Assembly (NCBI GenBank): GCA_037127255.1
Contig: JBANSL010000014.1
Location: forward strand, 69,485,646 to 69,549,645
Direction: 5' to 3'
From: Persicaria tinctoria
Lineage: Eukaryota; Streptophyta; Magnoliopsida; Caryophyllales; Polygonaceae
DNA length: 64,000 bases
Below the pieces are notes generated by a model that was given only the letters and a program-made list of their open reading frames with translations, had not been told where the DNA came from and did not search any database. Of this stretch, positions 42,801 through 53,217 are shown in pieces. The position numbers and the translations under genes are program-made. Numbering within the stretch: the stretch's first letter is position 1; the number at the start of each line of letters is the position of its first letter.

Positions 42801-43706
42801 AAGGTCGTCCCGCGCCCGCTTGCCTGTCGCCAGTGGCGGCCGCAGGAATTGCTGGAGGGGGGCGGAATTTTTCGGGGGAAATTTTTTTTTTCTTAGTATA
42901 TATAATAAAGAAGTTTTCTAAAAATATATTGAATAAAAACCATAAAATATATTGAGTAAACCCCAATCGTGGCGCCAACGAAGTCCTTCCCCAATCGTCG
43001 ATCTTCCTCGTCATCATCTTCGGCGTCATCTCCGGAGAAGATATGTTGCCACCGTCGCTCTCAACGGCATCGATCTTCAACGGAGCGTCGTCGATTTGTT
43101 GCTAACGTAGTCGATCTGTTGCTGCCGTCGCTTGAGAGCGACCGCTGGGCTCGGATTTGTTGTTGCTGCCATGAGGGAGCGTCGCCGATCTTCCTCGTCA
43201 TCATCTTCAACGGAGTTGGACTCGGATATCGAGCGATGGTGCATACCGTGCAGCAGTGCGGCCGCCTTCAACAAATGAAAAAGATGGCGGAGAAGCACCG
43301 CCTCCTCAGATGTTGCAGCCATGGAAAAGGAGAAAATGGCGGAGAATCGAGCGTATCCTCGATTGGTTTAGGGTAGGGGGCATGAATTTAGTTATAAAAA
43401 AGGGGATGGACTTTTCACCAATACATGTCCACACAGTTGCTCAATTCGGGTCCAAAAAATAGTCTGTTTGGCAAATTAAGTGTAATTTCCAACCAACAAA
43501 ATTGCAAATTAATTTACCTAATTCAAATGAGAAGATGATCCGTAATAAACAATGTCCTTGGTTATATAGCGTCATATTCTTTGTTTAATTTCCACTTAGG
43601 AAAGCACATATTTAATTAATTTATTGGTGTTGTTTGAAAAAATCCAAAGCTTATCAAAAAGAGACTCTTCACCATATTCGTTCAAGCCAAAAAAAAAAAA
43701 ATTAAA
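42801..43706. other. Mixed stretch with a possible hAT-type end and a GC-rich duplicated block
   Basis: CAGTGGCGGCCGCAGGAATT at 42831, followed by GAGGGGGGCGG, resembles a hAT-type terminus, but no matching CCGCCACTG end is visible. A GC-rich block at 42,970-43,370 contains cgatcttcctcgtcatcatcttc twice (43,002 and 43,186). Its 135-codon frame is Ser/Arg-rich and low complexity. Confidence 0.35.
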
Positions 43707-45331
43707 GGAGAATTACTAGTAAATACCCCACTTTGATATTTGATTTGCAAAAATACCTAGAGCTCGTTTGGTTAGCTTCCTACTTCCCGGGAAGTCCAAA
43801 ATCCTAGGAAGTAAGCCTCAATACATGTGTTTGGTATGATTTTTGAAAATGGAAAAACATAGGAATTTCAATTCATGGGAATTTCAATTCCTATGAAATG
43901 GAGGAAGTTAGCTTACCATGGGAGGGGTAGGTAAGATCTACTTCCTCCATTCACCTATCCCAAATCTTCTATAATTTTTATTTTTTTATTTAAAAAAATC
44001 TCCAATTACTTTGAAAATTCCATGTTTAACCAAACAAAACATAGAAATTGAATTCATGGGAAACTATTTCCAACCAAACACTTTTTTACATTTCCCATGA
44101 AATAGAATTCATGGGAATTACATATCATGGGAAGTTACTTCACGGGAAGTCTATTTCCTGTGTTTAACCAAACGAGCCATCTAGTTTTGAAAACAATTGC
44201 ATCAATATATGGAAATTTGCAAAAATACCTTATTTAATTATCAAAACTACCCACCACCCCAAAAAATCAGGAGATTTTTTTTTAAAATTTTTTTTAGTAT
44301 TTATAATTTTTCTTATATTTTTAAATTATATTAAATAATTAAATAAAAAAATCTGGAATTAAAAAAAAAATCCCAATCCCTAACAGTTAGCCCCCGACCG
44401 ACCCAATACCAATCCCTAACCCGAGCACACAAGAGTCGCCTGACTAACCCTAAGTCTCAGGCGCTCTGACCTTAGCCCGCACTAATTCTCCGGCTCCGTC
44501 GCTGTCCCCACCATTCGTCGCATCGCTCACTCTTCGACGTAGTCATTCTCTGGCTCCGGCTCCATCGCCGACCTCTACTGTCTTAACCTGTGCTCGGCCC
44601 CAAGAGCAGCCCGACCAACCCTCCGACCTTAGCCCTATCTCTTTACTCAATCTCCCGCCGAATTTTTATCATATCCTGTCAATGTTCATATTTGGATTGT
44701 CAATGACAATATTCATCCTGTCAATGTTATAATATTATGGTTTCAAGATATATATTGACAACCCTTTTATAAATATGGTTAATAATCATGAAGTATGATT
44801 TACCGTATCTTCAGCGATTCTCTCCCCGATTATAGCTTCAATCCTGTCAAAGTAAACCTACAGCCTTGTCACTGTGAACATTACTTCTGTCGTTGTGAAC
44901 AAATAACTTTGTCATCTTGGACATACCTTTAATTTCTAGTTATGATACGGATAAAATCGTGTCTTTATTCTCTTCTCTATTATAGACTTAATTATGTTAT
45001 TATTAATTATTAGCTTTGTCATAAAGAACTTATATCCTGTCAATAACAAATTTTATTCATGTCACTATTAATTCTCTTACTAGGACAACGATTTTCATTC
45101 GGCTAATTTAATTATTTTTAAATTTCTGAGAAAAAAAATATTAAAACATTATTTTAATATATATTTCATTATTTTATATATTTTTTACTTTTCTTTTAAT
45201 TCATTATTTTTTAGCACAAATGACCTATTTTTTAGCACAAATGACTCACCTATCCTATTTTTGCTATTTTCAGAAAACGGATATACTTTTGCAAACCAAA
45301 CACCAATTTGGTGTATTTATGCAAATCGGCC
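43707..45331. mobile_element. MULE-like element with captured GC-rich DNA and a nested MITE
   Basis: The left end (43707: GGAGAATTACTAGTAAATACC, then TTTGATTTGCAAAAATACC) matches the reverse complement of the right end (GGCCGATTTGCATAAATACACC, then TTTGGTTTGCAAAAGTA) at about 80% over 45 bp. The flanks AAAATTAAA and AAAAATCAA are similar over nine bases. The interior holds a GC-rich host-like block (44,390-44,640), repeats of cctgtcaatgt (44,675-45,070) and the MITE. There is no transposase. It resembles the large element at 7.4-15.3 kb in miniature. Confidence 0.5.
43759..44180. mobile_element. MITE of Tourist/PIF-like type, about 0.42 kb
   Basis: gctcgtttggtt (43762-43773) is the exact reverse complement of aaccaaacgagc (44166-44177), and further inward cttcccgggaagt pairs with acttcacgggaagt. 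The flanks carry ctag on both sides (43757-43760 and 44181-44184). The interior is AT-rich and self-complementary (several attcatgggaatt motifs). The GCTCGTTTGGTT end is common among plant PIF/Harbinger MITEs; the target duplication is not the usual TAA, so the superfamily is tentative. Confidence 0.7.
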
Positions 45332-45404
45332 AAAAATCAATAAAGGAATGTGCCGAAGACTTGCCAAATCAAGTAGAAATTGAAAAAGACAAAACATTAT
45401 ATAT

Positions 45405-45547
45405 ATTTGACCACCCTTAAAATATAATACTTTTCACAAAACCACCCGCAAAAATTGAAATTACACAAAACCACCCTTAAAATAGGATACCTTTTCAAAG
45501 AACCACCCACTCGGCCACTCCCAAAGTTTTGTTAATATCCCATTTGT
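45405..45547. mobile_element. End fragment related to the second MULE-like element
   Basis: ccacccttaaaatataatac...aaaaccacccgcaaaaattgaaattacacaaaaccaccc has the same spaced ACCACCC pattern as the inverted end at 15262-15376. It is cut by the copia LTR that begins at 45548. Confidence 0.55.
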
Positions 45548-45691
45548 TGATAGATTACATAGGTCTCCTATTGTATAGTGGGCTGAAAGCCCGTTAAGGC
45601 CCAATACCTTTGTAACCTTATATATATATATATTATATCAATGAATGGAAACCCTCAAGGAGGACATTACAATCAATCTCATACTCTTACA
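45548..45691 (+). repeat. 5' LTR of copia element 1
   Basis: 144 bp; TGGTATCA primer site starts at 45692. A TATATA run sits at 45,620-45,635. Confidence 0.92.
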
Positions 45692-45728
45692 TGGTATCAC
45701 AGCCTTTTCTTCCTAACGGAACCCTAAA

Positions 45729-46372
45729 TTGATCCTCCCGTCTCACCGGTCTTCTTCTTCCTTCGACTCGCCGTCGCAGTCATCCTCAGATCCGCCCCCC
45801 CCCCCCAGATCTTCCTCCTCCACTGTCCGGCTCTCCGTCGCCGGTCACCACATCGCCGATCATCTTCATCGCCCTCTTCCTCTCACTCCCTCCCGCCTAT
45901 TTTCGCTGCCCATTGCCACCAGCAAAGCCGTGTCCCTCCTCCCTGTGCTCTCACCCTCGCATCTGTTGCCCAGTCCCGCCGCCCACAACCTCGCTCGCTA
46001 CCCCGAGCCCAGTCCGAACACAGATCCTCCTCCCCGTGAGCCCCTTGCCGGAAGCGCGCCCAGCACCACCGAGCCCCACCGCCTTCGTCTCGGATTGCCG
46101 CCGCCCATAGCGCCGATCGTTCCCGATTGCCGCTGCCTTGCCGCCGCCAATCACCGGTCAAACCTTCGCCGCTAACCGCCGACACCGGGGAGCCACGCCA
46201 AGCCATCAGCCCTCGGCTGCGTCGTCTTCTTCATCTGCACGTTTTTCCCAGGGAGAAAGAAACAAGTTTTCAATCTCTTTTGAAGAAATTCTAGAAACGT
46301 CCCCTATATTTCTAGTATTTCCATTGTTAGCCCTAAGTTGATTATTAATTCAAAAAAAAAAAATCAAAAAAA
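45729..46372 (+). other. GC-rich leader where gag should be
   Basis: A Pro/Ser-rich 148-codon frame (45729-46175, includes a run of ten Cs near 45,798) has no gag motif. It is followed by AT-rich DNA that ends in aaaaaaaaaaaatcaaaaaaaaatg right at the start of the pol frame. No UBN2/gag domain or zinc knuckle exists in the element. The A-rich joint suggests a template-switch or a patched deletion. Confidence 0.6.
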
Positions 46373-49300
46373 AATGCACCGATACTCTGGACATCCCACC
46401 CCTCGACATGTCGGTCCTCAGGCCTCTCTGATATCGCCTGACCCAGGCTATGTTCCGCCAGCTCTGCATCACGGCTTCTCCTCTACGCAACCGACATCTT
46501 CAGACTCTTCTTGGTACATGGACACTGGTGCCACCTCCCACTTGACGAACTCCTCAGGTAACCTCTCATCTATTTCTTTTAAGGGCCCTGCCCACTCTAT
46601 TATCGTCGGAAATGGTGGTCGTCTTGCTACTTCGGGAATTGGCCACGCCAAATTACAGACCCCAACCCACCCACTACACCTCAACAATGTCCTTATTGCC
46701 CCAAAGATTGTCAAAAACCTTATCTCTGTCCGTCGGTTCACTACTGACAACAACGTTTCCCTTACATTTGATCCCTATGGTTTCTCTGTGAACGATCTTA
46801 CTACGGGGGTTACTCGCATGAGATGTAACAGCACCGGGGAGCTCTACCCTGTCACACCACCTCCTGCGTCCAGTCAGTCGTATCCGGTCGCCCTCTCGGC
46901 ATCATCGTCCAGCCTGTGGCATGCACGCCTGGGCCATCCCAGCGCTGCCATTCTAGATGTCCTCCGTTCCCAGAACCTGGTCACCTGTACTAAAGACCCA
47001 CGCTCTGGTTTATGTTCTTCCTGCCAACTAGGCAAACATGTCAGACTGCCGTTCCAACGGTCTTTGACCTCTACCCTTGCTCCCTTTGATATCATTCACA
47101 ACGACATTTGGACCTCTCCCGTGCCTAGCAAGGAGGGTCACAAGTACTACCTCTTGTTTCTGGATGATTACACTCATTACTTATGGGTCTTCCCGTTGCA
47201 TTTCAAGTCCCAAGTGTTTCCTATTTTTGCCAGATTCCATACCTACATCAAAACACAATTCCACATGTCCATCAAATGTTTCCAATGTGACAATGGTCGT
47301 GAATTTGACAACAAAGACTTTCACTCCTTCTTTGCCGCAAATGGGATCTCATATCGCTTGTCTTGCCCCTATACTTCTCAGCAGAATGGCAAGGCAGAAA
47401 GAATCATCAGAACCATTACCAACATGATGCGCTCTCTCCTCTTCCACGCATCTATTCCCCTTTCCTATTGGCCTCACGCCTTATCCACCACATGTTATCT
47501 CCTAAACATTCTCCCTTCCACTACCCTACACAATCGCTCGCCAGCTCAGACACTTTATTACGCCGAGCCTATGTATGATCACCTTCGCACCTTCGGGTGC
47601 TTGTGTTTCCCAAACCAGTCATCCACAGCCCCGCACAAGCTTCACCCGCGCTCCACTCCATGTGTCTTCCTAGGCTATCCCTCTAATCATCGCGGTTACA
47701 TTTGCCTCGATATCAAGACCCACAAGATCATTCTCTCACGTCATGTCACCTTTGATGAGTCGCGGTTTCCCTTTGCGTCTCCCACACCCCTTGTGTCTCC
47801 GTCAGAGTCTGAGTCACCATTCCCTCACTTCCTTTTTCCCCAGAGCTCTCCCGGTGCTCCTACTTCTCCCCCTACACCACCACCACCACCACCACCACCT
47901 CCCACCACCAGACCACACACCCGCAGCGTCTCCGGTGTCTTCCGACCCCGTCAGATCGTCTCCATGACCACCGCCCATCACCCCGCTATCCACCTCCCAT
48001 CACCCCGCCAAACAACCTCGCCTCACCTACGTGCGACGGCCGCCGCATGTCATGCGGCGCCCGCCGCAACCCCAAATGCTGCGCCCGCCGCCCATAACCC
48101 CTCCCTGGCGGCGCCCGCCGCAGGCCTTGCGGCGCCTGCCGCAACCCTCGCCGCATTTGATCCGCCCGCCGCCTCTTCCCCTTGCTTAGCCCCTCTTACC
48201 CCCGTCCTTCCCGACTCCCATTCACTCTCTGCCTCCACCCAGACCTCCCTCTCCCCCGTTCCCACCTCCCACAAAACAGCCCTCCTCGACCCGAATTGGC
48301 AGGCGGCTATGCTCGACGAATACAGGGCCCTTACGAAGAATGGTACTTGGGTTCTTGTTCCTCGCCCTCCTGAGGCGAACGTCATTCGCTGTATGTGGCT
48401 CTTTCGTCACAAGTTCCGCTCTGATGGGACGTTGGAGCGCTACAAGGCCCGTCTTGTGGTGAACGGTAGATCTCAGCAGGCAGGTATTGATTGTGATGAG
48501 ACCTTCAGCCCTGTGGTCAAGCCTGCCACTATCCGAGTAGTCCTGAGTCTAGCTCTGTCGCGCAACTGGGCCATCCATTAGTTAGATGTCAAGAACGCCT
48601 TTCTGCATGGTCATCTGAACGAGACAGTTTACATGTTTCAGCCGCCGGGGTTTGCTGATGCTGAGCGTCCAAAGCATGTCTGTCTCCTCAAGCGCTCTCT
48701 TTATGGTCTGAAACAGGCTCCACGGGCATGGTTCCAGCGTTTTGCCTCTCATCTGCTCGGTTTGGGTTTCACTGGCAGCCGTTCCGATACGTCTCTGTTT
48801 ATCTATCGCAGAGGCTCAGACTTGGCATTCTTGCTGCTTTATGTCGACGACATCATTCTCACCGCCTCTTCTGATGCTCTTCGGACGTCCATAATCTCGC
48901 AGTTGAGTGCGGAATTCACCATGTCTGATCTGGGTCATCTGTCTTACTTCTTGGGAGTTGCTGTTCAGCGGCATGCGTCTGGTCTGTTTCTCTCACAGAG
49001 TAAGTATGCTGCTGAGATTGTTGCTCGGGCTAAGATGGTCAACTGCAATCCCGTCGCCACCCCAGTCGATACATCCAACAAGCTCAGTGCTCATTCTGGT
49101 CCTTTGGTTGACGATCCAACACTGTACAGGAGCCTCGCTGGTGCTCTTCAGTATCTCACTTTCACCAGGCCTGATATCAGTTACGCCGTCCAGCAGATCT
49201 GCTTGTTCATGCATGCCCCTAGGGAACCTCACTTTCAGGCTTTGAAGCGGATCATTCGGTACATCAGCGGCACCCTCGAGCTCGGCACTACCATCACTCC

Positions 49301-49805
49301 TTCCTCTAAGCTTGATCTTGTGGCGTACACTGATGCGGATTGGGGTGGTTGTCCAGACACACGTCGCTCCACGTCTGGTTACTGTGTCTTCCTCAATGAC
49401 ACTCTTGTGTCTTGGTCAGCCAAGCGTCAGTCCGTCGTGTCTCGCTCCAGCGCTGAAGCCGAATACAGGGGTGTTGCCAACGTTGTCTCCGAGTACTCTT
49501 GGCTCCGCAATCTCCTGCTTGAGCTACGATGCCCCTTACAGAAGGCCACTCTGGTCTACACTGACAACGTCTCCGCCGTCTACATGGCTAGCAACCCAGT
49601 CCAGCATCAACGCACGAAGCACATTGAGCTTGATCTCCACTTCGTCAGGGACAAGGTTGCCATTGGACATGTTCGCGTTCTACATGTCCCGTCCTCTTAT
49701 CAGTACGCTGATATATTCACCAAGGGTTTACCTAGACAGTTATTCATTGATTTTCGTTCCAGTCTCACTGTACGGACCCCTCCCGTTTCGACTGCGGGGG
49801 TTTGA
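46373..49805 (+). pseudogene. Copia Pol: protease, integrase, RT, RNase H with one nonsense codon
   Basis: A single frame from [10 protein letters not shown] to the stop at 49805 is interrupted once, at 48579-48581 (TAG before LDVKNAFLHG, where CAG is expected). In order: aspartic protease ([12 protein letters not shown]), GAG-pre-integrase with the His/Cys motif ([23 protein letters not shown]), integrase core ([27 protein letters not shown], giving D-D-E), a Pro/Ala-rich spacer, reverse transcriptase ([29 protein letters not shown] with the YVDD site) and RNase H (AYTDADWGGCPDTRRSTSGY, SRSSAEAEYR, YTDNVSAVY). All catalytic residues I can check are present, so only the stop and the missing gag disable it. 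Confidence 0.93.
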
Positions 49806-49941
49806 TAGATTACATAGGTCTCCTATTGTATAGTGGGTTGAAAGCCCGTTAAGGCCCAATACCTTTGTAACCTATATATATGTTATATCAATGAATGGAA
49901 ACCCTCAAGGAGGACATTACAATCAATCTCATACTCTTACA
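49803..49941 (+). repeat. 3' LTR of copia element 1
   Basis: 139 bp, differing from the 5' LTR mainly in the TATATA stretch and one C/T change. Confidence 0.92.
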
Positions 49942-50261
49942 GTTTTTAAAGTAAATGACCATAATATCCCTCATTTGTCTCCTCTGTTGGTTGATGAAGC
50001 TCATATTCAAAATTTCAGGCGGGTTGTGGAACTTCCTCCATGACAGCTCCATGGGATTTCTTCCAACCATCCTAAATAAAATTTAAAAATCTTATTCGGA
50101 CACCCTAATTTTTTTTGTAGAGATCTAATTAATCTAATGCTACTACCAAATGCTACTGATTCACCCATACAGTTGAAAATCGAAGGGTCAAGACAACACA
50201 AAAAAAGAGGGACATGGCACAAATTGAGGGGAAACCAAATCAAATGAAAGCCTCCAAACCC

Positions 50262-50347
50262 AACACCGAGTATCTTGTATCGAAACAAATTGGATCTTAC
50301 TGAATACCAAATACCACAATTTGTTTTGATACAAGATACTCGGTGTT
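50262..50347. repeat. Inverted repeat, 30-bp arms with one mismatch and 26-nt loop
   Basis: 50262-50291 (aacaccgagtatcttgtatc...) pairs with 50318-50347 (...gatacaagatactcggtgtt). The only mismatch would be a G-U pair in one of the two transcripts. The stem extends by three more pairs after a one-base bulge. Size and pairing are those of a small-RNA precursor or a tiny foldback element. Confidence 0.9.
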
Positions 50348-50586
50348 AGGGCGAAAAATTAATCTCTAATTTTTTTTTAAAAAATCATCAATATTTGAAG
50401 TTTTCGGGTTTAATTATAGTATTAAGTTATGAAGTTTAACAAACGATGAGTATGATATAAGTGTATTAATTTGGTAAATGATGTGAAAAATAATTTATAT
50501 CGCTTCAATCTTGAAACGTTTATAACTTTTTACCCAGTTATCGGATTTGAGCTTATAATATATCAAATCGAAGCTATCGACGAGAC

Positions 50587-50588
<2 letters not shown>

Positions 50589-50619
<31 letters not shown>
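50589..50619. repeat. (AT)n microsatellite
   Basis: About 15 AT repeats. Confidence 0.95.
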
Positions 50620-50622
<3 letters not shown>

Positions 50623-50758
50623 TTTCATTTTTGATTTGGGGGGCGACTGCCACCCCCGGTCCTTTAAAGGATCGATATGAATCTCGTGGCGACGGTTTTT
50701 AGGGAGAAGATGAACGAGAGACTCTCTCGATAGAAAGGTTATGCGCAGTGTTGGGAAA

Positions 50759-50760
<2 letters not shown>

Positions 50761-50821
<61 letters not shown>
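50761..50821. repeat. (AT)n microsatellite, about 30 repeats
   Basis: Uninterrupted AT for about 60 bp. Confidence 0.95.
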
Positions 50822-50824
<3 letters not shown>

Positions 50825-51543
50825 CATTGATGTTCCCAGCCTCTTGGTCGAATCGACCACCAAACGGACTTGTAACCAGAATGCGTAACTGCAATATATA
50901 AAGAACCCGATTTCATCGATCTATTTCGATCTTTTGGTTGGTTTGTTAACTTTGTTTTGATTGAATTCAAGTACTCTGGGACTTACGTCGGGTTGGTTTT
51001 GCTCGGCGACGTAGTGTTTTTGTATGTATGAAACGCTCTTATGCAAGTCTGTTGTATCTAGATCATAGGATTTTACTTTTGGTATATTTTTGCAAATTTG
51101 CCTTTTTTCAATGTGAAATAATTTCATATTTCAACAATATCAAAAAAATGACAAGTCGCTGCAAAAATGACAACCCAGTACCTGGTCACCTGCGGAAGTG
51201 ACATATCTTCCCTGCCTAGTGCGGTAGTGTCTGGTGGTCTCGTTAAGAATGGTAGTTGTGACTTAGTTCGGTGGACATATATATGGTTATTGAAGCACAT
51301 TTGTACATTTCCAATGGGACACTAAGAGAGACAGGTACAGCTTACAAGGCCCACCTTAGTTATTATTGATGTGTAAATTTAGTTTCTGTAGGTATATTGA
51401 TTTTGATGAGATTCGCAATATTTCGAGTGATACTCGACTTATTGCTATTGCACACTCTTGGCTAATTTGCTTGTCCACAAAACCACATACTATACTATGG
51501 AGAGGTGAGATCAGACGACAGTGCGGCAGGCGAAAAGAGAGCG

Positions 51544-53032
51544 ATGAGTGCGGCAGGCGATCAAGTCAATTCTCTGGCCTCTAATGGTAGGCTCCGGCTG
51601 CCCGGGGATCCGCCGGACGTGCCGAAATCTTGGAGGGATACTGTGATGGGGGAAGCAAATTCTCGTAAGGTGGGACTTTGCCCGGAAGTGCTAGCGGAGA
51701 AAGTGGTGGTCTCGTTCCCTTATGGCGAGGACGGAGATCCTGTTATTGACATCGGCGAGGAAGTAATGGAGGTGCTGGCTTCGGTATGGAAATCGTCCGT
51801 GATCGTGAAGACGCTTGGGGGGTTCGTTCCATACCAAGCGATGGAGAGGAAGCTACGGGAACTGTGGAGGCCTGCGGGTAACTTCCTTCTGGCGGATCTG
51901 TCCAATGGCTACTACGTTGCGAGGTTTGACAATGATCACGACTATTGTAATGCCCTTACAGGGGGGCCGTGGATGATCTATGGATTACCTGATTACCAAG
52001 GCTTGGAGTCCGGATTTTGATCCTGAGAAGGACTCTATTACCACATCCCCGGCTTGGGTTAGGATATCGAAACTTCCGATTGTTCTCTATGAAGAGGATG
52101 TCCTGTGGAAGATTGCGTCGGGTATTGGAGCACCCATTAAAGTCGACACGAGAACGTTGTTCACTAGCCGTGGACGTTATGCTAGGATATGTGTGGAGGT
52201 TGATTTGTTGAAACCTCTCAAGGGCACGGTTACGATCAATGATCGAAGGTACTTTCTTGAGTATGAGGGCCTACATAAGATTTGTTTCAAGTGTGGGAGG
52301 TATGGGCATCTGGCGATGCAATGTCCCCAAGCTAGTCCTGGTCATGCCGCCGGTAATCCGAGCAAGGTGCAGGAGCCTCAACAGGACGGGAGCGCCGTGG
52401 AGGGGACGGTTTTGGAAGGATCAGTAGATGCTCAGATGGAGGCGACAGATGAGGATAACAGGGGCTGCTACGGGCCTTGGATGGATGTGCCGCGGAGGCG
52501 TAGGAATCCCAAGGGGAACTTGAAAGGGAAGGCGAGCGCTGCCGGTGCGAGGGTCGACGACGTCGGTACTGCCGGAGGCAAGGGGGGCAACGCAGGTAAC
52601 AGTTACAGTGTGTTGGGGAGAAATCCCGAAAATTCTGCGACCATGATAGGAGATGACGGTTATGGAAAGTTGGGAAGCGGAAGGGACGTGGATATGACAG
52701 TTAAGGAAAAGGTTGTTATATTTAAGGATAATGGAGTTATTGAGAATCTTTGTGGAGATAGTGGGGAAGCTATTAGGGGGGGGGGGGGGGGGGCGGTTAC
52801 GTTTTGCCCTGGCTCCAAGGATGTGGGGGAGAAAATAGTTAGAAAAGGTTCTTTGAAAGTTGGAAATAGGAGGAGTGGGCCGAGAGTGAATGGGCCTATT
52901 TCGGGCGAAGCTGTTGGGCCGGTTAAGAGGAGGAGACAAGATGACTCGGTCCAGGTCTGGAAGCAGAAAGCTGTGTTTGAGACTACGCAGAAAATGTTGG
53001 AGGATACCGGCAAGGTCAAAGGCCCAATTTAA
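51544..53032 (+). pseudogene. LINE 2 ORF1: DUF4283 and CCHC zinc-knuckle protein, one frameshift
   Basis: Starts MSAAGDQVNSLASNG at 51544. The first part (VPKSWRDTVMGE, LVVSFPY-like and FLLADLSNGYYVARF, ALTGGPWMIY) is the DUF4283 nucleic-acid-binding domain of plant LINE ORF1. One extra G near 51,983 shifts the frame; the rest continues as LITKAWSPDFDPEKDSI, AWVRISKLPIVLYEEDVLW and the knuckle CFKCGRYGHLAMQC, followed by a basic, Gly-rich tail with a run of 18 Gs at 52776-52793. Without the shift it would be about 495 residues. ORF1 proteins bind the LINE RNA in a ribonucleoprotein. The poly-G run is probably a slippage hot spot. Confidence 0.9.
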
Positions 53033-53217
53033 ATTCTCAAGAGGAGTGCCGGCCAGGGATTGGAGATTGAAACCACGAGCATCGGTGGGATGACGGCCTC
53101 GCCGGGTCAGAACATGAGTAGTAGTGTTGGCGTCGGCCGGGAGAGTACGATAGTGGGAGAGACGAATATGAGGTTGGAGGTGGAACAGCCACCGACATCC
53201 GACGTCCAACTTTCCTT

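Larger units (their letters stand above)
45548..49941 (+). mobile_element. Ty1/copia element lacking gag
   Basis: Short LTRs (144 and 139 bp, TGATAGATTACATAGG...CTCTTACA) flank one pol frame. A TGGTATCA primer site follows the 5' LTR and a GCGGGGG purine tract precedes the 3' LTR. Short LTRs and total length fit the Ale lineage. I find no clear 5-bp target duplication (tttgt versus gtttt). It landed inside a MULE-type end. Confidence 0.92.
49942..51491. other. Gene-free stretch with a hairpin and AT microsatellites
   Basis: No supported gene. It contains the 30-bp inverted repeat and two (AT)n tracts listed separately, and a ggggggcgactgccaccccc motif at 50,638. It is the local target of LINE 2. 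Confidence 0.5.

Noticed and set aside
42831..42850. hAT element starting CAGTGGCGG
   Set aside because: No matching right end or 8-bp target duplication was found; kept only as a possibility within a mixed stretch.
42969..43376. 135-codon Ser/Arg-rich frame as a gene
   Set aside because: Contains an internal duplicated 23-bp block, no known motif and no splice or promoter context.
48050..48385. Minus-strand Ala/Gly/Glu-rich frame within copia element 1
   Set aside because: Shadow of the Pro/Ala-rich linker of the real pol frame.
45543..49946. 5-bp target duplication for copia element 1
   Set aside because: The flanks are tttgt and gtttt; they do not match, so no duplication is claimed.
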